NCBI GenBank assembly: GCA_963807675.1
Contig: CAWECP010000012.1
Location: 1,488,001-1,552,000 of the forward strand
Direction: 5' to 3'
DNA length: 64,000 nt
DNA from: Bog-473 sp963807675
GTDB lineage: Bacteria; Actinomycetota; Acidimicrobiia; Acidimicrobiales; RAAP-2
Positions 27,055 through 35,524 of this stretch are shown in pieces. The notes below the pieces were generated by a model. That model had not been told where the DNA came from and ran no database searches. It was given only the letters and a program-made list of their open reading frames with translations. Numbering within the stretch: the first letter of the stretch is position 1; each line of letters starts with the position of its first letter. Made by a program: the position numbers and the translations under genes.

Positions 27055-27143
27055 CGGAGAGGGAGGGATTTGAACCCTCGGACCCGGTTACCCAGGTCAA
27101 CTCATTAGCAGTGAGTCCGATTCGGCCGCTCTCGCACCTCTCC
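27055..27143 (-). tRNA. tRNA-Ser (anticodon GCT)
   Basis: The 89-base cloverleaf reads on the minus strand from 27143. It has acceptor GGAGAGG paired with CCTCTCC, anticodon stem ACTCA/TGAGT with loop CTGCTAA (anticodon GCT), and the long class II variable arm GACCTGG/CCGGGTC. The T arm is GAGGG-TTCAAAT-CCCTC, with a G discriminator at 27055. CCA is not encoded. It decodes AGC/AGU. Confidence 0.96.
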
Positions 27144-27618
27144 AGCAGGAGTTTCGTCTGCTGACCAGGACCGATGTCCATAACCTGGCCATAGTCGCCG
27201 ACTGGCTCCCGACGGAAAGCCTACGCGAGCAATCGGCGGCCGTTTGGCACGTCGGGTTTGGCACGGTCGCCAATGAGCCGCCCCAGATACAGGAGCCCGA
27301 CTGACCAACGACGCGAGTGAGGCATCACTGTCGGGGAGCATTTTGCCGCGACCGTCATGCTTCGTGGAGGCGCCGACATCCGGACCGTCGCGGGACGGTG
27401 ACGAAGCGGTCGGATCGCTCGTTACGGAAACCAATCCGTAGAGGATCAGTGTGGGTTCACAGACGACGGGTTACGCGCAATGGCAGGACCGGATGCGGCA
27501 CATCGGGCCGGTTGGCCAGGGCTCTACGGGCTAAGGCGACGCATGGCGGAACTCGAAGCAACGATTGGTTCCGCCGGAGCTGTGATCTGCCGATCCGCTC
27601 GTCTCAGCGCGCCCGGCG
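27144..27618. other. 475-base intergenic region, no gene recognised
   Basis: Short frames are open on both strands here, but none has a ribosome binding site, codon pattern or recognisable motif that supports it. The stretch separates the housekeeping block (cinA to tRNA-Ser) from the accessory catabolic block. No repeat or integrase remnant was seen. Confidence 0.5.
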
Positions 27619-28218
27619 TCACCCCCCAGGCTCGCTCTGCGCCGACTCTTCGTTCCCTCCCCGCCAACGCTCGAACAACCGTTCAGCGGGAGTCAGCCCG
27701 AGAAGGTCCAGAAGACGTCCAACCGTCTGGTTCACGACATCATCGACCGTAGCGGGACGGTGGTAGAACGCGGGCATCGGCGGGGCTACAACCGCGCCCA
27801 TCTCGGCCAACTGGACCATGGTCCGAAGATGTCCGAGGTGCAGCGGGGTTTCCCGCGGCACACTATCAGAGGGCGACGCTCTTTCAGCGCGACATCCGCC
27901 GCCGCGTGTCAGCAGATTGTCGCTGAACGAATAGGCGATCGATGCCATCGTCTTCATCGAGCACGGGACGACCACCATCGCGTCGAGCCGAAAGGATCCG
28001 CTCGCTGGGCCTGCGGTGACGTCGCCGAACTTGTGCACTACGTCGGCCAGCAGCTCGACCTTGCCGGGATCCCAGTCGCTCTCGAGGGTGATCGTCTGGC
28101 GCGCGGCGCGGCTCATGATGAGGTGGGTCTCCACCTCGTCGATTCCCTGCAGCACCTCGAGCATCCGGATTCCGTAGATCACGCCGGAGGCGCCCGACAT
28201 CCCAACGACGAGGCGCAT
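27619..28218 (-). CDS. UbiX/Pad1-type flavin prenyltransferase (with an internal out-of-frame segment)
   Basis: This 199-residue flavodoxin-fold protein makes prenylated FMN, the cofactor of UbiD decarboxylases. RLVVGMSGASGVIYGIRMLEVL, ETHLIMSRAARQT, VVVPCSMKTMASIAYSFSDNLLTR and RETPLHLGHLRTM are near-identical to the family. Between LLTR and RETP about 15 residues (107-121) are wrong. A +1 near 27893-27907 and a -1 near 27852-27859 put them out of frame. The alternative frame reads AADVALKERRPLIVC, as expected. The observed frame loses the lysine equivalent to K129 of Pseudomonas UbiX. It may be two sequence errors. Its natural partner is the UbiD-family protein at 49576. Confidence 0.85.
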   Translation of the reverse strand: MRLVVGMSGASGVIYGIRMLEVLQGIDEVETHLIMSRAARQTITLESDWDPGKVELLADVVHKFGDVTAGPASGSFRLDAMVVVPCSMKTMASIAYSFSDNLLTRGGGCRAERASPSDSVPRETPLHLGHLRTMVQLAEMGAVVAPPMPAFYHRPATVDDVVNQTVGRLLDLLGLTPAERLFERWRGGNEESAQSEPGG

Positions 28219-28722
28219 CAGACCGGCCCTGCCGCTCGGCGGGACGTTCGCCGCGCAGCGCCTCGATCGTCTCGTGCCAGCGGGCGACCACGACATCCCG
28301 ATCCGGCAGGTCAAAGGCAATCCCGCTGGTGAGGACCGCATAGGGGACCTCATCCGCAGCGGACCTCGTCGATCCGAGCGTCGAACACCGCCCGAGGTGC
28401 CGGATCGACGAGATCGACCCCGCGCGCTGCGTGTATCAAGACCGTGAGGAACGCACCTGTCGTGCACGAGACAGAGCACGCCTCTGCCGGTTCGAGACAG
28501 GTTGGCGGTCGTGTGCGACGCCGGCCACAGGGCAAGGCGGAGGTTCCGGCCGTCGATTGCGAGGACCTCCCCCACGCTCAAGAGCGCCACCCTGGGCCAG
28601 CCCGGCTCATCGACGGTCAGCAACTGGATGGTGAGACCAGCGCAGGCCTGTACATCCCGGCCGCACAGCAGCGCCGCGACTTCGGCCGGCAGAATCGTTC
28701 TCGGCGGATCACCACCGCTCAT
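28218..28722 (-). pseudogene. pyridoxamine 5'-phosphate oxidase-like (FMN split-barrel) protein, multiply frameshifted
   Basis: From the ATG at 28722 one frame reads PRTILPAEVAALLCGRDV and LLSVGEVLAIDGRNLRLALWP, typical of split-barrel flavin-binding proteins. It then breaks near 28455-28465. A second frame continues GAFLTVLIHAARGVDLVDPAP to about 28360, and a third continues VPYAVLTSGIAFDLPDRDVVV toward a TGA overlapping the ubiX ATG. At least two, probably three, indels are needed to rebuild a protein of about 167 residues. The role is unclear; FMN or a related flavin is the likely ligand, which fits the neighbouring prenyl-FMN synthase. Confidence 0.6.
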
Positions 28723-28777
28723 CCGACGAGCCTAGTGACCGCAGTCCGCCGCCGGTCGGGGTGGGCTCGGAGCCTTC

Positions 28778-29431
28778 TCAGCTCCCCGCATGCGGGGCGA
28801 CATTCACCCAACCCGCCTCGTGGGCGACCGGGTCCTCCAGGGGCACCCCCAGCGCAGTGTGCATCGTGTTGTACATCTTCCAGAACCCCATCACGAGCGT
28901 GATCTCCATCACTTCTTCGGGCGTGAAGTGTTCGGCCAGGCTCTGACGCATTTCGTCGGTCACTCCCGCCGGATCGAGGCTGGCCTGGTGCACGTACTCG
29001 AAGGCCGCCGCCTCGCGGGCGTCGGCCGGCTGGTCCAGGCTCAGCACACCGCTCAGATCGTCCTCGGAGTAGTTGAAGCGACGCTTGAGCGTCGCCGCAT
29101 GGTGGGCGGTGCAGTAGGTGCACTCGTTGTCCCGGCTGGCCACAAAGGCGAGCCGGTACTTGAACTCTTCGGACAGCGATCCCTGTTCGCTGCGCATCAC
29201 GGCGTTGTTGAACCGGATCAGGTGCTCAGCCGACCACGGGTTGTGCAGGTAGAGCTTGATGGCGTTCGGCAGGAACGCCATGCGCGAGATGTAGTAGTGG
29301 ACTTCGGGTCGGACGTTGATCGGGATGTGTTCCAGACGCTCGCCTATCGGCGGGTAGGGGATGAACGCCTCCGACTCCCCCTCGAACTTGATGTCATCGG
29401 TGATCGGCAGCGGTCCCGCTATCTGCGTCAT
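28778..29431 (-). CDS. AhpD-like carboxymuconolactone decarboxylase family protein
   Basis: This 217-residue all-helical protein contains LAFVASRDNECTYCTAHHAA, the AhpD/CMD signature with a CxxC pair and following His. This indicates a peroxidase- or thiol-redox-type member rather than a lactone decarboxylase. The C-terminal HFTPEEVMEITLVMGFWKMYNTMH is also typical. The ATG at 29431 is chosen; a longer frame to 29974 runs into the divergent gene. A TATA-rich promoter-like stretch lies at 29462-29476, shared with the divergent decarboxylase-like gene. Confidence 0.82.
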   Translation of the reverse strand: MTQIAGPLPITDDIKFEGESEAFIPYPPIGERLEHIPINVRPEVHYYISRMAFLPNAIKLYLHNPWSAEHLIRFNNAVMRSEQGSLSEEFKYRLAFVASRDNECTYCTAHHAATLKRRFNYSEDDLSGVLSLDQPADAREAAAFEYVHQASLDPAGVTDEMRQSLAEHFTPEEVMEITLVMGFWKMYNTMHTALGVPLEDPVAHEAGWVNVAPHAGS

Positions 29432-29602
29432 GCGCACGTCCTCTCGTCCGGCCCTACCAACTGGTATATAGTATGGCACTCTTTGTCTGCCTGGCAAGTC
29501 TGCGCTAAGGGGCTGGGGTCGCCCGCGGAGGTAGCGATGCTCGGAAATGACGTCCTCAGGACAGTGGCCGGAGACACCCCCGGCGCAGGAATGGAGCCAC
29601 CA

Positions 29603-30620
29603 ATGGCTGATTTGCAGCTCACCTTGGCCAGCCTCGACTACCTCGACCGCACACGGGCCCTCATGGACGGTTCCGTTCGTCCGGAGGGTATTGAGCTGCG
29701 ATGCGTCCGCATGGGTCCCTACGAACTCTTCCAGCGGGTCGCCCAGAAAGTGGAATTCGACGTGGCCGAGATGTCGGCCTCGACCTACATGAGCCTTCTC
29801 TCCCAGGGCGACGACCGCTACGTCGGACTCCCGATCTTCTTGTCGCGCCACTTCCGACACGGGTACATCTTCGTGCACGGCGGCCTCGGACATAGAAGCC
29901 CCGGGCGACCTCGCCGGTCGACGGGTCGGGGTGCCCGAGTACGAGATGACCGCCGCGCTATGGCAGCGGGCCATCCTCGACCACGACTACGGCGTCTCCC
30001 CCGATCGCATCCGCTGGTTCCAGGGTGGCGAGTTCGCACCCGGATTCGTCGAGCGCCAGAAGACCCCGATCCAAAGCGGCGTGACGATCGAACAGATCCC
30101 CGAGGACCGCACCCTCCACGACATGGTGGCCACCGGTGAGATCGACGCCGTCATGTGCCCCCACCGGCCGGTCGGGCTGAGCGATGGGTCGGGCCGGGTG
30201 AGGCGTCTCTTCCCCGATTTTGTGCAAGTCGAGCAGGCCTACTACCGCCGTACCGGGTTCTTCCCGATCATGCACCTCACCCTCATGCGGCGGGATCTCT
30301 ATGAGTCCGACCCGTCGATCGCGGTCGCGCTCTGCGTGGCCTTCGCCGAAGCCAAAGCCCTCGGTTGGCGTCGCCTCGGCGAGCTCGGATCGCTAGCGGT
30401 CATGCTGCCGTGGCTCACCCATGACCTCGAGGAGATCGCCGAGGTCTTTGGCACCGACCACTGGCGTTACGGGTTCCGCGAAAACTATGAGATCCTGCAG
30501 GCGATGTGCCAATACAGCTTCGAACAGGGTCTTTCGGTCCGAGGACTCGTCCCTGAAGAGATGTTCGCGCCGATCACCCACGACCTCTCGCTCGAACCAT
30601 TCGACGACCGGAGCCCATGA
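29603..30620 (+). pseudogene. 4,5-dihydroxyphthalate decarboxylase-like protein (type 2 binding-protein fold), frameshifted
   Basis: Two frames together encode about 339 residues similar to the 4,5-dihydroxyphthalate decarboxylase family. The first has LTLASLDYLDRTRALMDG, VEFDVAEMSASTYMSLLSQGD and FLSRHFRHGYIFVH. The second has IEAPGDLAGRRVGVPEYEMTAA, EDRTLHDMVATGEIDAVMCP and YYRRTGFFPIMHLTLMRRD. The frame shifts by +1 near 29888-29892. ATG 29603 follows GGAG at good spacing. There is no signal peptide, so it acts in the cytoplasm. The family resembles solute-binding proteins but includes decarboxylases. No phthalate dioxygenase is visible, so the substrate is open. The stop overlaps the next SDR gene (ATGA). 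Confidence 0.78.
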
Positions 30621-31366
30621 CCGAGGACCGCCCCGACCACAAGGTGGCCCTCGTCACCGGCGCCGCTCAGGGCATCGGCAGGGCGCTCGCGCTCGGGCTG
30701 TCCGGGTCCGGGGTAACGGTGGTTTGCGGCGATGTCAACGTGACGTCGGAGACGGCGGGTCAGATCGAGCACCTCGGCGGTCGGGTGCATGAGCTGGCCC
30801 TCGACATCTCGAACGAGGCGGACGTGGAGCGGGCCATGACGTTCCTCGCCGGGCTGGGTGGTATCGACATCTTGATCAACAACGCCGGCGTCTTCCCCCG
30901 CTCTCTTGTTCTCGAGATGGATCCGGCCGAGTGGGACTACGTCATGGGCATCAACCTCCGAGGAACCTTCCTTTGCGCCCGGGCCGCCGCGGTCTGCATG
31001 AAGGCCCAGGGACGAGGGGGGCGGATCGTCAACGTCACCTCCGGTGCGGCCTTCGTCCCCACGGCACAAAGCGCGCACTACGCGTCGAGCAAGGCCGGCA
31101 TCGTGGCGCTCACCCGTGTCCTCGCCCTCGAGCTGGCGGCGGAGGGCATCACCGTCAACGCCGTTGCACCCGGTCTGACCGACACCGCCCAACCGCGCTC
31201 GTTTTACTCTGAGGCCGACCTCGCCGCCTTTGCCGGGCGGATCCCGGTCGGTCGGCTGGGTCGACCCGAGGACATCGTCCCAGCCGTCCTCTTCCTCTGC
31301 GACGACCGATCCGAGTACGTCACCGGCCAAACGGTGCACGTCAACGGGGGCCTGTACATGCCGTGA
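30617..31366 (+). CDS. short-chain dehydrogenase/reductase
   Basis: This 249-residue classical SDR has cofactor motif TGAAQGIG at residues 15-22, NNAG, a catalytic Ser in NVTSGAAF and the catalytic YASSK. It ends with the usual VTGQTVHVNGG. An Asp in CGDVN after strand 2 favours NAD over NADP. It is coupled to the decarboxylase-like gene by a four-base overlap, so it probably oxidises or reduces a hydroxyl/carbonyl in the same pathway. Confidence 0.9.
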   Translation: MTEDRPDHKVALVTGAAQGIGRALALGLSGSGVTVVCGDVNVTSETAGQIEHLGGRVHELALDISNEADVERAMTFLAGLGGIDILINNAGVFPRSLVLEMDPAEWDYVMGINLRGTFLCARAAAVCMKAQGRGGRIVNVTSGAAFVPTAQSAHYASSKAGIVALTRVLALELAAEGITVNAVAPGLTDTAQPRSFYSEADLAAFAGRIPVGRLGRPEDIVPAVLFLCDDRSEYVTGQTVHVNGGLYMP

Positions 31367-31419
31367 GGGGTCGTGATGTCCGGGCCCCCGACTGGCTAGA
31401 CCCGGACTCCGACGAGTTG

Positions 31420-31430
31420 TATGTTACACA
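31420..31430. promoter_or_regulatory. candidate regulon operator (TATGTTACACA)
   Basis: The TGTTACA core matches the recurring TGTnACA palindrome found at other unit starts in 27-54 kb. It lies 31 bases before the GTG at 31461. Confidence 0.45.
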
Positions 31431-31460
31431 GCAGTCTTCGTCCCACACCGGAGGATCACC

Positions 31461-32498
31461 GTGACCTACAAGAACCTGCTCCGGATGGGGCCGTCCTGCT
31501 ACCACGTCTTGCACCTCGTGCCCCCGACGATCGCCCACGAGCTGAACTTCTTCGTCGACGAGGGACTGCACGACGCCGGCGGCAATCCCACCTACGAGCT
31601 CGTCCCCGATAGCCACGCCCCTTTCATGTTCGAACGGCTCACGCTGTGGCAAACGATGAAGGAGCGCGGCGTCGATGTCACCATGGACGTGAAACCGTCG
31701 ACGATCGCCCACCTCCGCCAGCAGGGCAAGGAGATCTACGTCATTGCCGGCTGGCGCAATCACATGCCCTTCTTCGTGATGGGCCCGTCGGACATGAGCT
31801 CGCTCAAGGAGATTGCGGGCAAACGGGTCGGGGTCATCGACCTCGACGACATCTTGGTGACCATGCTCAGCTACTGGTTGGTCCAGGAGGGTATGGACCC
31901 GGCCACTGATGTCGAGTGGGTAACCGGCATAGACACCCGCAGGGGGCCGGGCGCTCTGCGGGACAATCGCGTGGACGTGGCGTTCTGCGACAAGGTCAAC
32001 ATCGACGCGCTCCGCTCGGAGGGGTACTCCGTGCTGCTCGACGTGATGACCAAGTACCCGAACGGCCGACCCGACCGCGTCATCGCCGCGACCGGCCGGG
32101 CGATCGATGAGCGACCTGAGCAGATCAAGGCGTTCGTGAAGGCGATGATCAGGGCGTACTGGTTCGTCCGCATCAAGGACAACTTTGCCGTGACCCAGGC
32201 GATGGAGCGGCGGCTTCGCCGCGACAGCCCGGACGAAGACGAGCGTGCCCGCATGGCACAGTTCGGCTCGGAGGCCCAAGCGGAGATGATGCCCTTCCCG
32301 ATTGACGGGCTGCCGACCGGCCTCGACCAGTACCTCGCCGAGGCACAGGTGCTCGGGAACATCGATGGCCCCATAGACGCCTCTGAGATGTCGACACTCG
32401 AGTTCGCCCGGGAGGCCTTCGCCGAGCTCAGCACCCGGCCCGACGTCCAAGAGAACCTCGAGACGATGAGAGACGTCGTCGCGCGTGTCGGTTACTGA
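31461..32498 (+). CDS. NMT1/THI5-like binding-protein-fold protein, no signal peptide
   Basis: This 345-residue protein has the type 2 periplasmic-binding fold of NMT1/THI5/SsuA relatives: LKEIAGKRVGVIDLDDILVTM (ligand-binding loop after lobe 1) and RDNRVDVAFCDKVNIDAL. There is no signal peptide or lipobox, so it is probably cytoplasmic. The GTG at 31461 has an excellent GGAGG six bases upstream. Together with the genes at 29603 and 34649 it makes three such proteins in 6 kb, all unexported, which argues for enzymes rather than transport receptors. The substrate is unknown. Confidence 0.72.
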   Translation: MTYKNLLRMGPSCYHVLHLVPPTIAHELNFFVDEGLHDAGGNPTYELVPDSHAPFMFERLTLWQTMKERGVDVTMDVKPSTIAHLRQQGKEIYVIAGWRNHMPFFVMGPSDMSSLKEIAGKRVGVIDLDDILVTMLSYWLVQEGMDPATDVEWVTGIDTRRGPGALRDNRVDVAFCDKVNIDALRSEGYSVLLDVMTKYPNGRPDRVIAATGRAIDERPEQIKAFVKAMIRAYWFVRIKDNFAVTQAMERRLRRDSPDEDERARMAQFGSEAQAEMMPFPIDGLPTGLDQYLAEAQVLGNIDGPIDASEMSTLEFAREAFAELSTRPDVQENLETMRDVVARVGY

Positions 32499-32518
32499 CC
32501 AGGATCGATTGGAGGATC

Positions 32519-33244
32519 ATGAGCAAGCGGATCTGGGATGACCTCATCAGTGAACAGGACAGGGCCGTCTACGCGAGCGGCGTCTTCGGGGGCGAAACGG
32601 GCATCGGGAGCAAGCCCGCCGTCGTGGTCGTCGACGTCCTCAACAAGAGCATCGGCGACGAGCCACTCCCCATCCTCGAAGCGATGGCGCGCTACGGCAA
32701 GACCTGCACGGGCGAGTACGGCTGGGCCGCCATCCCCCACATCCGTGAGATCATCGACGCGGCCCGGGTAGGCAGCTTCCCGATCATCTACACGATCCCC
32801 CAGGATCCGAGGCAGCGCCCGACAGAGACACTGCAACGCTTCGAGGAGAAGATGCCCAACTGGATGGACTATTCGGGTCAACGTGACGGCTACGGCTTCG
32901 CGGACGAAATCGCTCCGGAGCCACAGGACATCATCATTGTGAAGCCGACCGCCAGTTCCTTCTACCGCACCGACCTCGAGGACCGGCTCCGCGCCGATGG
33001 TATCGACTGCCTGGTCGTTACCGGCGGCGCCACGAGCGGGTGCGTGCGGGCGACCGTGGTGGACGCCCATGCGCGCGGATTCAAGGTCAACGTGGTCGAG
33101 GACGCGGTGTTCGACCGGGGGCAGGTCACCCACGCAATGAACCTCTTTGACATGCAAGCGAAATACGCCGACGTCTTGCTGGCCGCCGCCGTTGTCGAGA
33201 GGCTCGAACGGCTCCGGACCGGGGCCCCCGCCCCCTCCCGCTAG
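32519..33244 (+). CDS. isochorismatase-family cysteine hydrolase (N-carbamoylsarcosine amidase-like)
   Basis: This 241-residue alpha/beta hydrolase has the cysteine-hydrolase triad: Asp in AVVVVDVLN, Lys in IIVKPTASSF and Cys in VTGGATSGCVRATVVDA. The wording VTGGATSGCVRATVVDAHARGFKV is characteristic of N-carbamoylsarcosine amidase and related carbamoyl/maleamate amidohydrolases. It should release ammonia (and CO2 for carbamoyl groups) from a small amide. With the cyclic amidohydrolase at 42120 and the amidase at 51746 it indicates a nitrogenous substrate in this pathway. It has a well-placed ribosome site (GGAGG). Confidence 0.87.
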   Translation: MSKRIWDDLISEQDRAVYASGVFGGETGIGSKPAVVVVDVLNKSIGDEPLPILEAMARYGKTCTGEYGWAAIPHIREIIDAARVGSFPIIYTIPQDPRQRPTETLQRFEEKMPNWMDYSGQRDGYGFADEIAPEPQDIIIVKPTASSFYRTDLEDRLRADGIDCLVVTGGATSGCVRATVVDAHARGFKVNVVEDAVFDRGQVTHAMNLFDMQAKYADVLLAAAVVERLERLRTGAPAPSR

Positions 33245-33261
33245 TCAAACCGAGGAGCCAG

Positions 33262-34047
33262 ATGCCGATTCCCGAGAGCGACCAAATTCTTTGCCGCCGC
33301 TACGTCGGCCGGGTCGTGCTGGTGACCGGAGCGGGGGCCGGCATCGGCGAGGCCACGGCGGAACGTCTGGCCGGTGAGGGCGCCGAGCTGTTCCTCACCG
33401 ACCGGAACAAAGAGGGCCTGACTTCGGTGGTCGAGCGGTTACGCGCCGATGGCGTCACCGTCGAGATGGCCATCGCCGATGTGTCCGATGAGTCCGATTG
33501 GATCCGGGTTGTCGCGGCACTGCGGGAGTCGCTCCACCAGCTCGACGTCCTCGTGAACAACGCGGGCTTCAGCCAGGTCCAGCGGGTGACCGACTACGAA
33601 GTCGAGGACTGGCGTTCGCTGCACGAGACGGTTCTGATGGGGACGATGCTCGGCATGAAGCACGCGATCCCACTGCTGCGCGAGTCCTCCAGCCCGTCCA
33701 TCGTCAACATAGCCTCGACGATGGGCCTGATGGGCTTTCCCGGCATACCGGGCTACTCAGCCATGAAGGGCGGAGTCATCGCGCTATCCCGCCAGACGGC
33801 CTTTGACTACGCCTCCGACGGCATTCGCGTCAACGCGGTCTGCCCCGGTCCAACCCAGACCGCGCGCCTACGCGGCATCGTCGAGTCGGGAGCGGTGGAC
33901 GAGTCCATGCTCATCGGCAACGTGCCGCTCGGCCGCTGGGCCAAACCGTCGGAGGTGGCGGCGGTGATCGCCTTCCTGGGGAGTGACGACGCCTCGTACG
34001 TCACCGGGACCCAACTCGTGGTCGACGGCGGACAGACCGGTCACTAG
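33262..34047 (+). CDS. short-chain dehydrogenase/reductase
   Basis: This 261-residue classical SDR has TGAGAGIG cofactor motif, VLVNNAGFSQ, Ser in NIASTMGLMG, and catalytic YSAMK. It ends VTGTQLVVDGGQ. Asp in LTDRNKEGL favours NAD. It lies 17 bases after the cysteine hydrolase and is probably in the same transcript, which ends at the strong hairpin at 34061-34092. Confidence 0.9.
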   Translation: MPIPESDQILCRRYVGRVVLVTGAGAGIGEATAERLAGEGAELFLTDRNKEGLTSVVERLRADGVTVEMAIADVSDESDWIRVVAALRESLHQLDVLVNNAGFSQVQRVTDYEVEDWRSLHETVLMGTMLGMKHAIPLLRESSSPSIVNIASTMGLMGFPGIPGYSAMKGGVIALSRQTAFDYASDGIRVNAVCPGPTQTARLRGIVESGAVDESMLIGNVPLGRWAKPSEVAAVIAFLGSDDASYVTGTQLVVDGGQTGH

Positions 34048-34060
34048 GCCCGGACGCTGC

Positions 34061-34092
34061 CACTGCGGGCGCAGTACGCCACGCCCGCAGTG
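34061..34092. terminator. bidirectional hairpin terminator between convergent genes
   Basis: An 11-bp perfect inverted repeat (CACTGCGGGCG / CGCCCGCAGTG) with a 10-base loop sits between the stops of the SDR (+) and the cupin (-). There is no clear U tract, but its position suits termination for both strands. Confidence 0.6.
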
Positions 34093-34110
34093 CAATCCGT
34101 TAGCTCAACC

Positions 34111-34509
34111 TCACTCGCCTTCGATATTGGCCTTGAAGCGCTCCATGGTCATTCGGGCCTCGGCCGCCGGGTTGAACTCGATGTTCTCGAAGTCCTCGAT
34201 GGCGTAAAGCTGGTGGCCCGGCGGGCAGTAGTAGAGGTCGCCCTCCTCGAGGGTGATCTCCTCGCCGTCGGCCAGGCGCAGGAGGGCCTTTCCCTTGAGC
34301 AGGTAGCCCCAGTGCGGGCACTGGCACAGGTTGTCGGGCAGACCGTCGAAGGCCTGGTCGCCGCCCGGCGGGAACCCCTTCGGCACCACCTCGAAGGCCA
34401 TGGCGTGGCCGGCCCACTCGGCCCATTGGGCCCGGTAGGGACCGATCTCCCGCACCGGGAGATCCTTTCTCGCAACTTTGTAACCCTCGGGGGCGAAGAT
34501 CTCTGACAT
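34111..34509 (-). CDS. small cupin-domain protein
   Basis: This 132-residue single cupin has CPHWGYLLKGKALLRLADGEEITLEEGDLYYCPPGHQLYAIEDFENIEF, covering the two cupin motifs in one beta-barrel. Motif 1 keeps His in CPHWGYL and the LADGEE acidic position, and motif 2 keeps PPGHQ, so metal binding is plausible. It could be an isomerase, dioxygenase-like enzyme or sensor; nothing in the sequence decides. The ATG at 34509 follows GGAGGAG. The divergent gene at 34649 shares an operator-like motif. Confidence 0.78.
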   Translation of the reverse strand: MSEIFAPEGYKVARKDLPVREIGPYRAQWAEWAGHAMAFEVVPKGFPPGGDQAFDGLPDNLCQCPHWGYLLKGKALLRLADGEEITLEEGDLYYCPPGHQLYAIEDFENIEFNPAAEARMTMERFKANIEGE

Positions 34510-34561
34510 CTGGGGCGCTCCTCCTATGATCTCGACGGCAGACCCGGAGGTCGCCATTCGC

Positions 34562-34570
34562 ATGTAACAT
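34562..34570. promoter_or_regulatory. candidate regulon operator ATGTAACAT
   Basis: This 9-base palindrome ATGT-A-ACAT is followed by AGCAG, in the divergent region between the cupin and the binding-fold gene. It is the same core as at 31420, 49426, 49485 and 53072. Confidence 0.5.
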
Positions 34571-34648
34571 AGCAGTGGTGACGCTAGGGGCCAATTTCCG
34601 CCGGCGTCGTTCATGGGGGACGGTTCCGGACCCGCTCCGGGGTGATCC

Positions 34649-35506
34649 ATGATCCGGTTGGGCTTCGTGGCCAACCCCTTTTCCCTGCCCTTTTCGCTCG
34701 CGCTCGAGCGCGGGTACTTCTCGGCCGCCGGACTGGAGGTCGAAGTGACGCGGTTCGCGAACGGGTCAGCGGCGTCCGCCGCTCTCGGCGACGGTTCGAT
34801 CGACGCCGGGGTCAGCGGCCACCTTCAGACGCTGCTGGCGGGCTCCGGCGACACCCGCCAGGTCTTCATCACCCCGCTGGGCTTCGAGGAGGCCCCACGC
34901 CATCTCCCCATCACCTTGATGGGGGCCGAGGGCGTTGCGACCGCCCGGGACCTCGAGGGCAAGAGGATCGGCGTCAGCGCCCTCGGTGCGATCAGCGAGC
35001 TTCAGCTCCGGATCTTCATGCACGGCGGGGACGCGGACTACGACGCTGTGAAGCTCATGGCGATGCCGTTCCGGGAGATGGGCGACGCGCTGCGAGGCGG
35101 CTCGATCGGCGCGGCATCGGTGCCCGAACCCTTCGCGTCGGTGCTTGCCGGCGAGGGTGTCGCCCGGGTCATCGACCGAGGATCGTTGAGCCACGGCCTC
35201 CACCCCGGGGAACGGGCCATGATCGTGGGGATCGCATGCAAGGCGTCCTGGGCGGCGTCGGAACCCCAGGCGGTGGAGGGCCTTTCCGACGCGCTGGGTC
35301 AGGCGGTTGACGACCTGCGCGGCCATGCGCAGCTAGCCGTCTCCATGATGGCCGGACAGCTCGACCGGGATGTCAACACGTCAGCCATGCAGGCCCCGCT
35401 CTTCGATCGCCAGCTGGAGCCCCGCGACCTGCACCGAGTCTTCGACCTGGCCCACACCCATGGTCTCCTGGCCCGCTTGCCCGACGCGAGCGCCCTGATC
35501 GCCTAG
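34649..35506 (+). CDS. NMT1/SsuA-like binding-protein-fold protein, no signal peptide
   Basis: This 285-residue protein begins directly with strand 1 of the fold (MIRLGFVANPFSLPFSLALERGYF), then GLEVEVTRFANGSAASAALGDGSIDAGVSG and ARDLEGKRIGVSALG. These are typical of NMT1/SsuA-like solute-binding proteins. It has no signal peptide and is short for a receptor. No cognate permease is adjacent. It is the third such protein in the cluster and may be a cytoplasmic enzyme or sensor. The ligand is unknown. Confidence 0.72.
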   Translation: MIRLGFVANPFSLPFSLALERGYFSAAGLEVEVTRFANGSAASAALGDGSIDAGVSGHLQTLLAGSGDTRQVFITPLGFEEAPRHLPITLMGAEGVATARDLEGKRIGVSALGAISELQLRIFMHGGDADYDAVKLMAMPFREMGDALRGGSIGAASVPEPFASVLAGEGVARVIDRGSLSHGLHPGERAMIVGIACKASWAASEPQAVEGLSDALGQAVDDLRGHAQLAVSMMAGQLDRDVNTSAMQAPLFDRQLEPRDLHRVFDLAHTHGLLARLPDASALIA

Positions 35507-35524
35507 TTGCCGATGCGGGGACGG

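Noticed and set aside
27055..27143. tRNA-Ser as attachment site of an integrated island
   Set aside because: The tRNA 3' end faces rimO, not the accessory block. No duplicate of the 3' end and no integrase gene were seen.
29603..30620. A complete phthalate degradation pathway
   Set aside because: Only a 4,5-dihydroxyphthalate-decarboxylase-like protein is present. Phthalate dioxygenase, cis-diol dehydrogenase and protocatechuate dioxygenase genes are absent.
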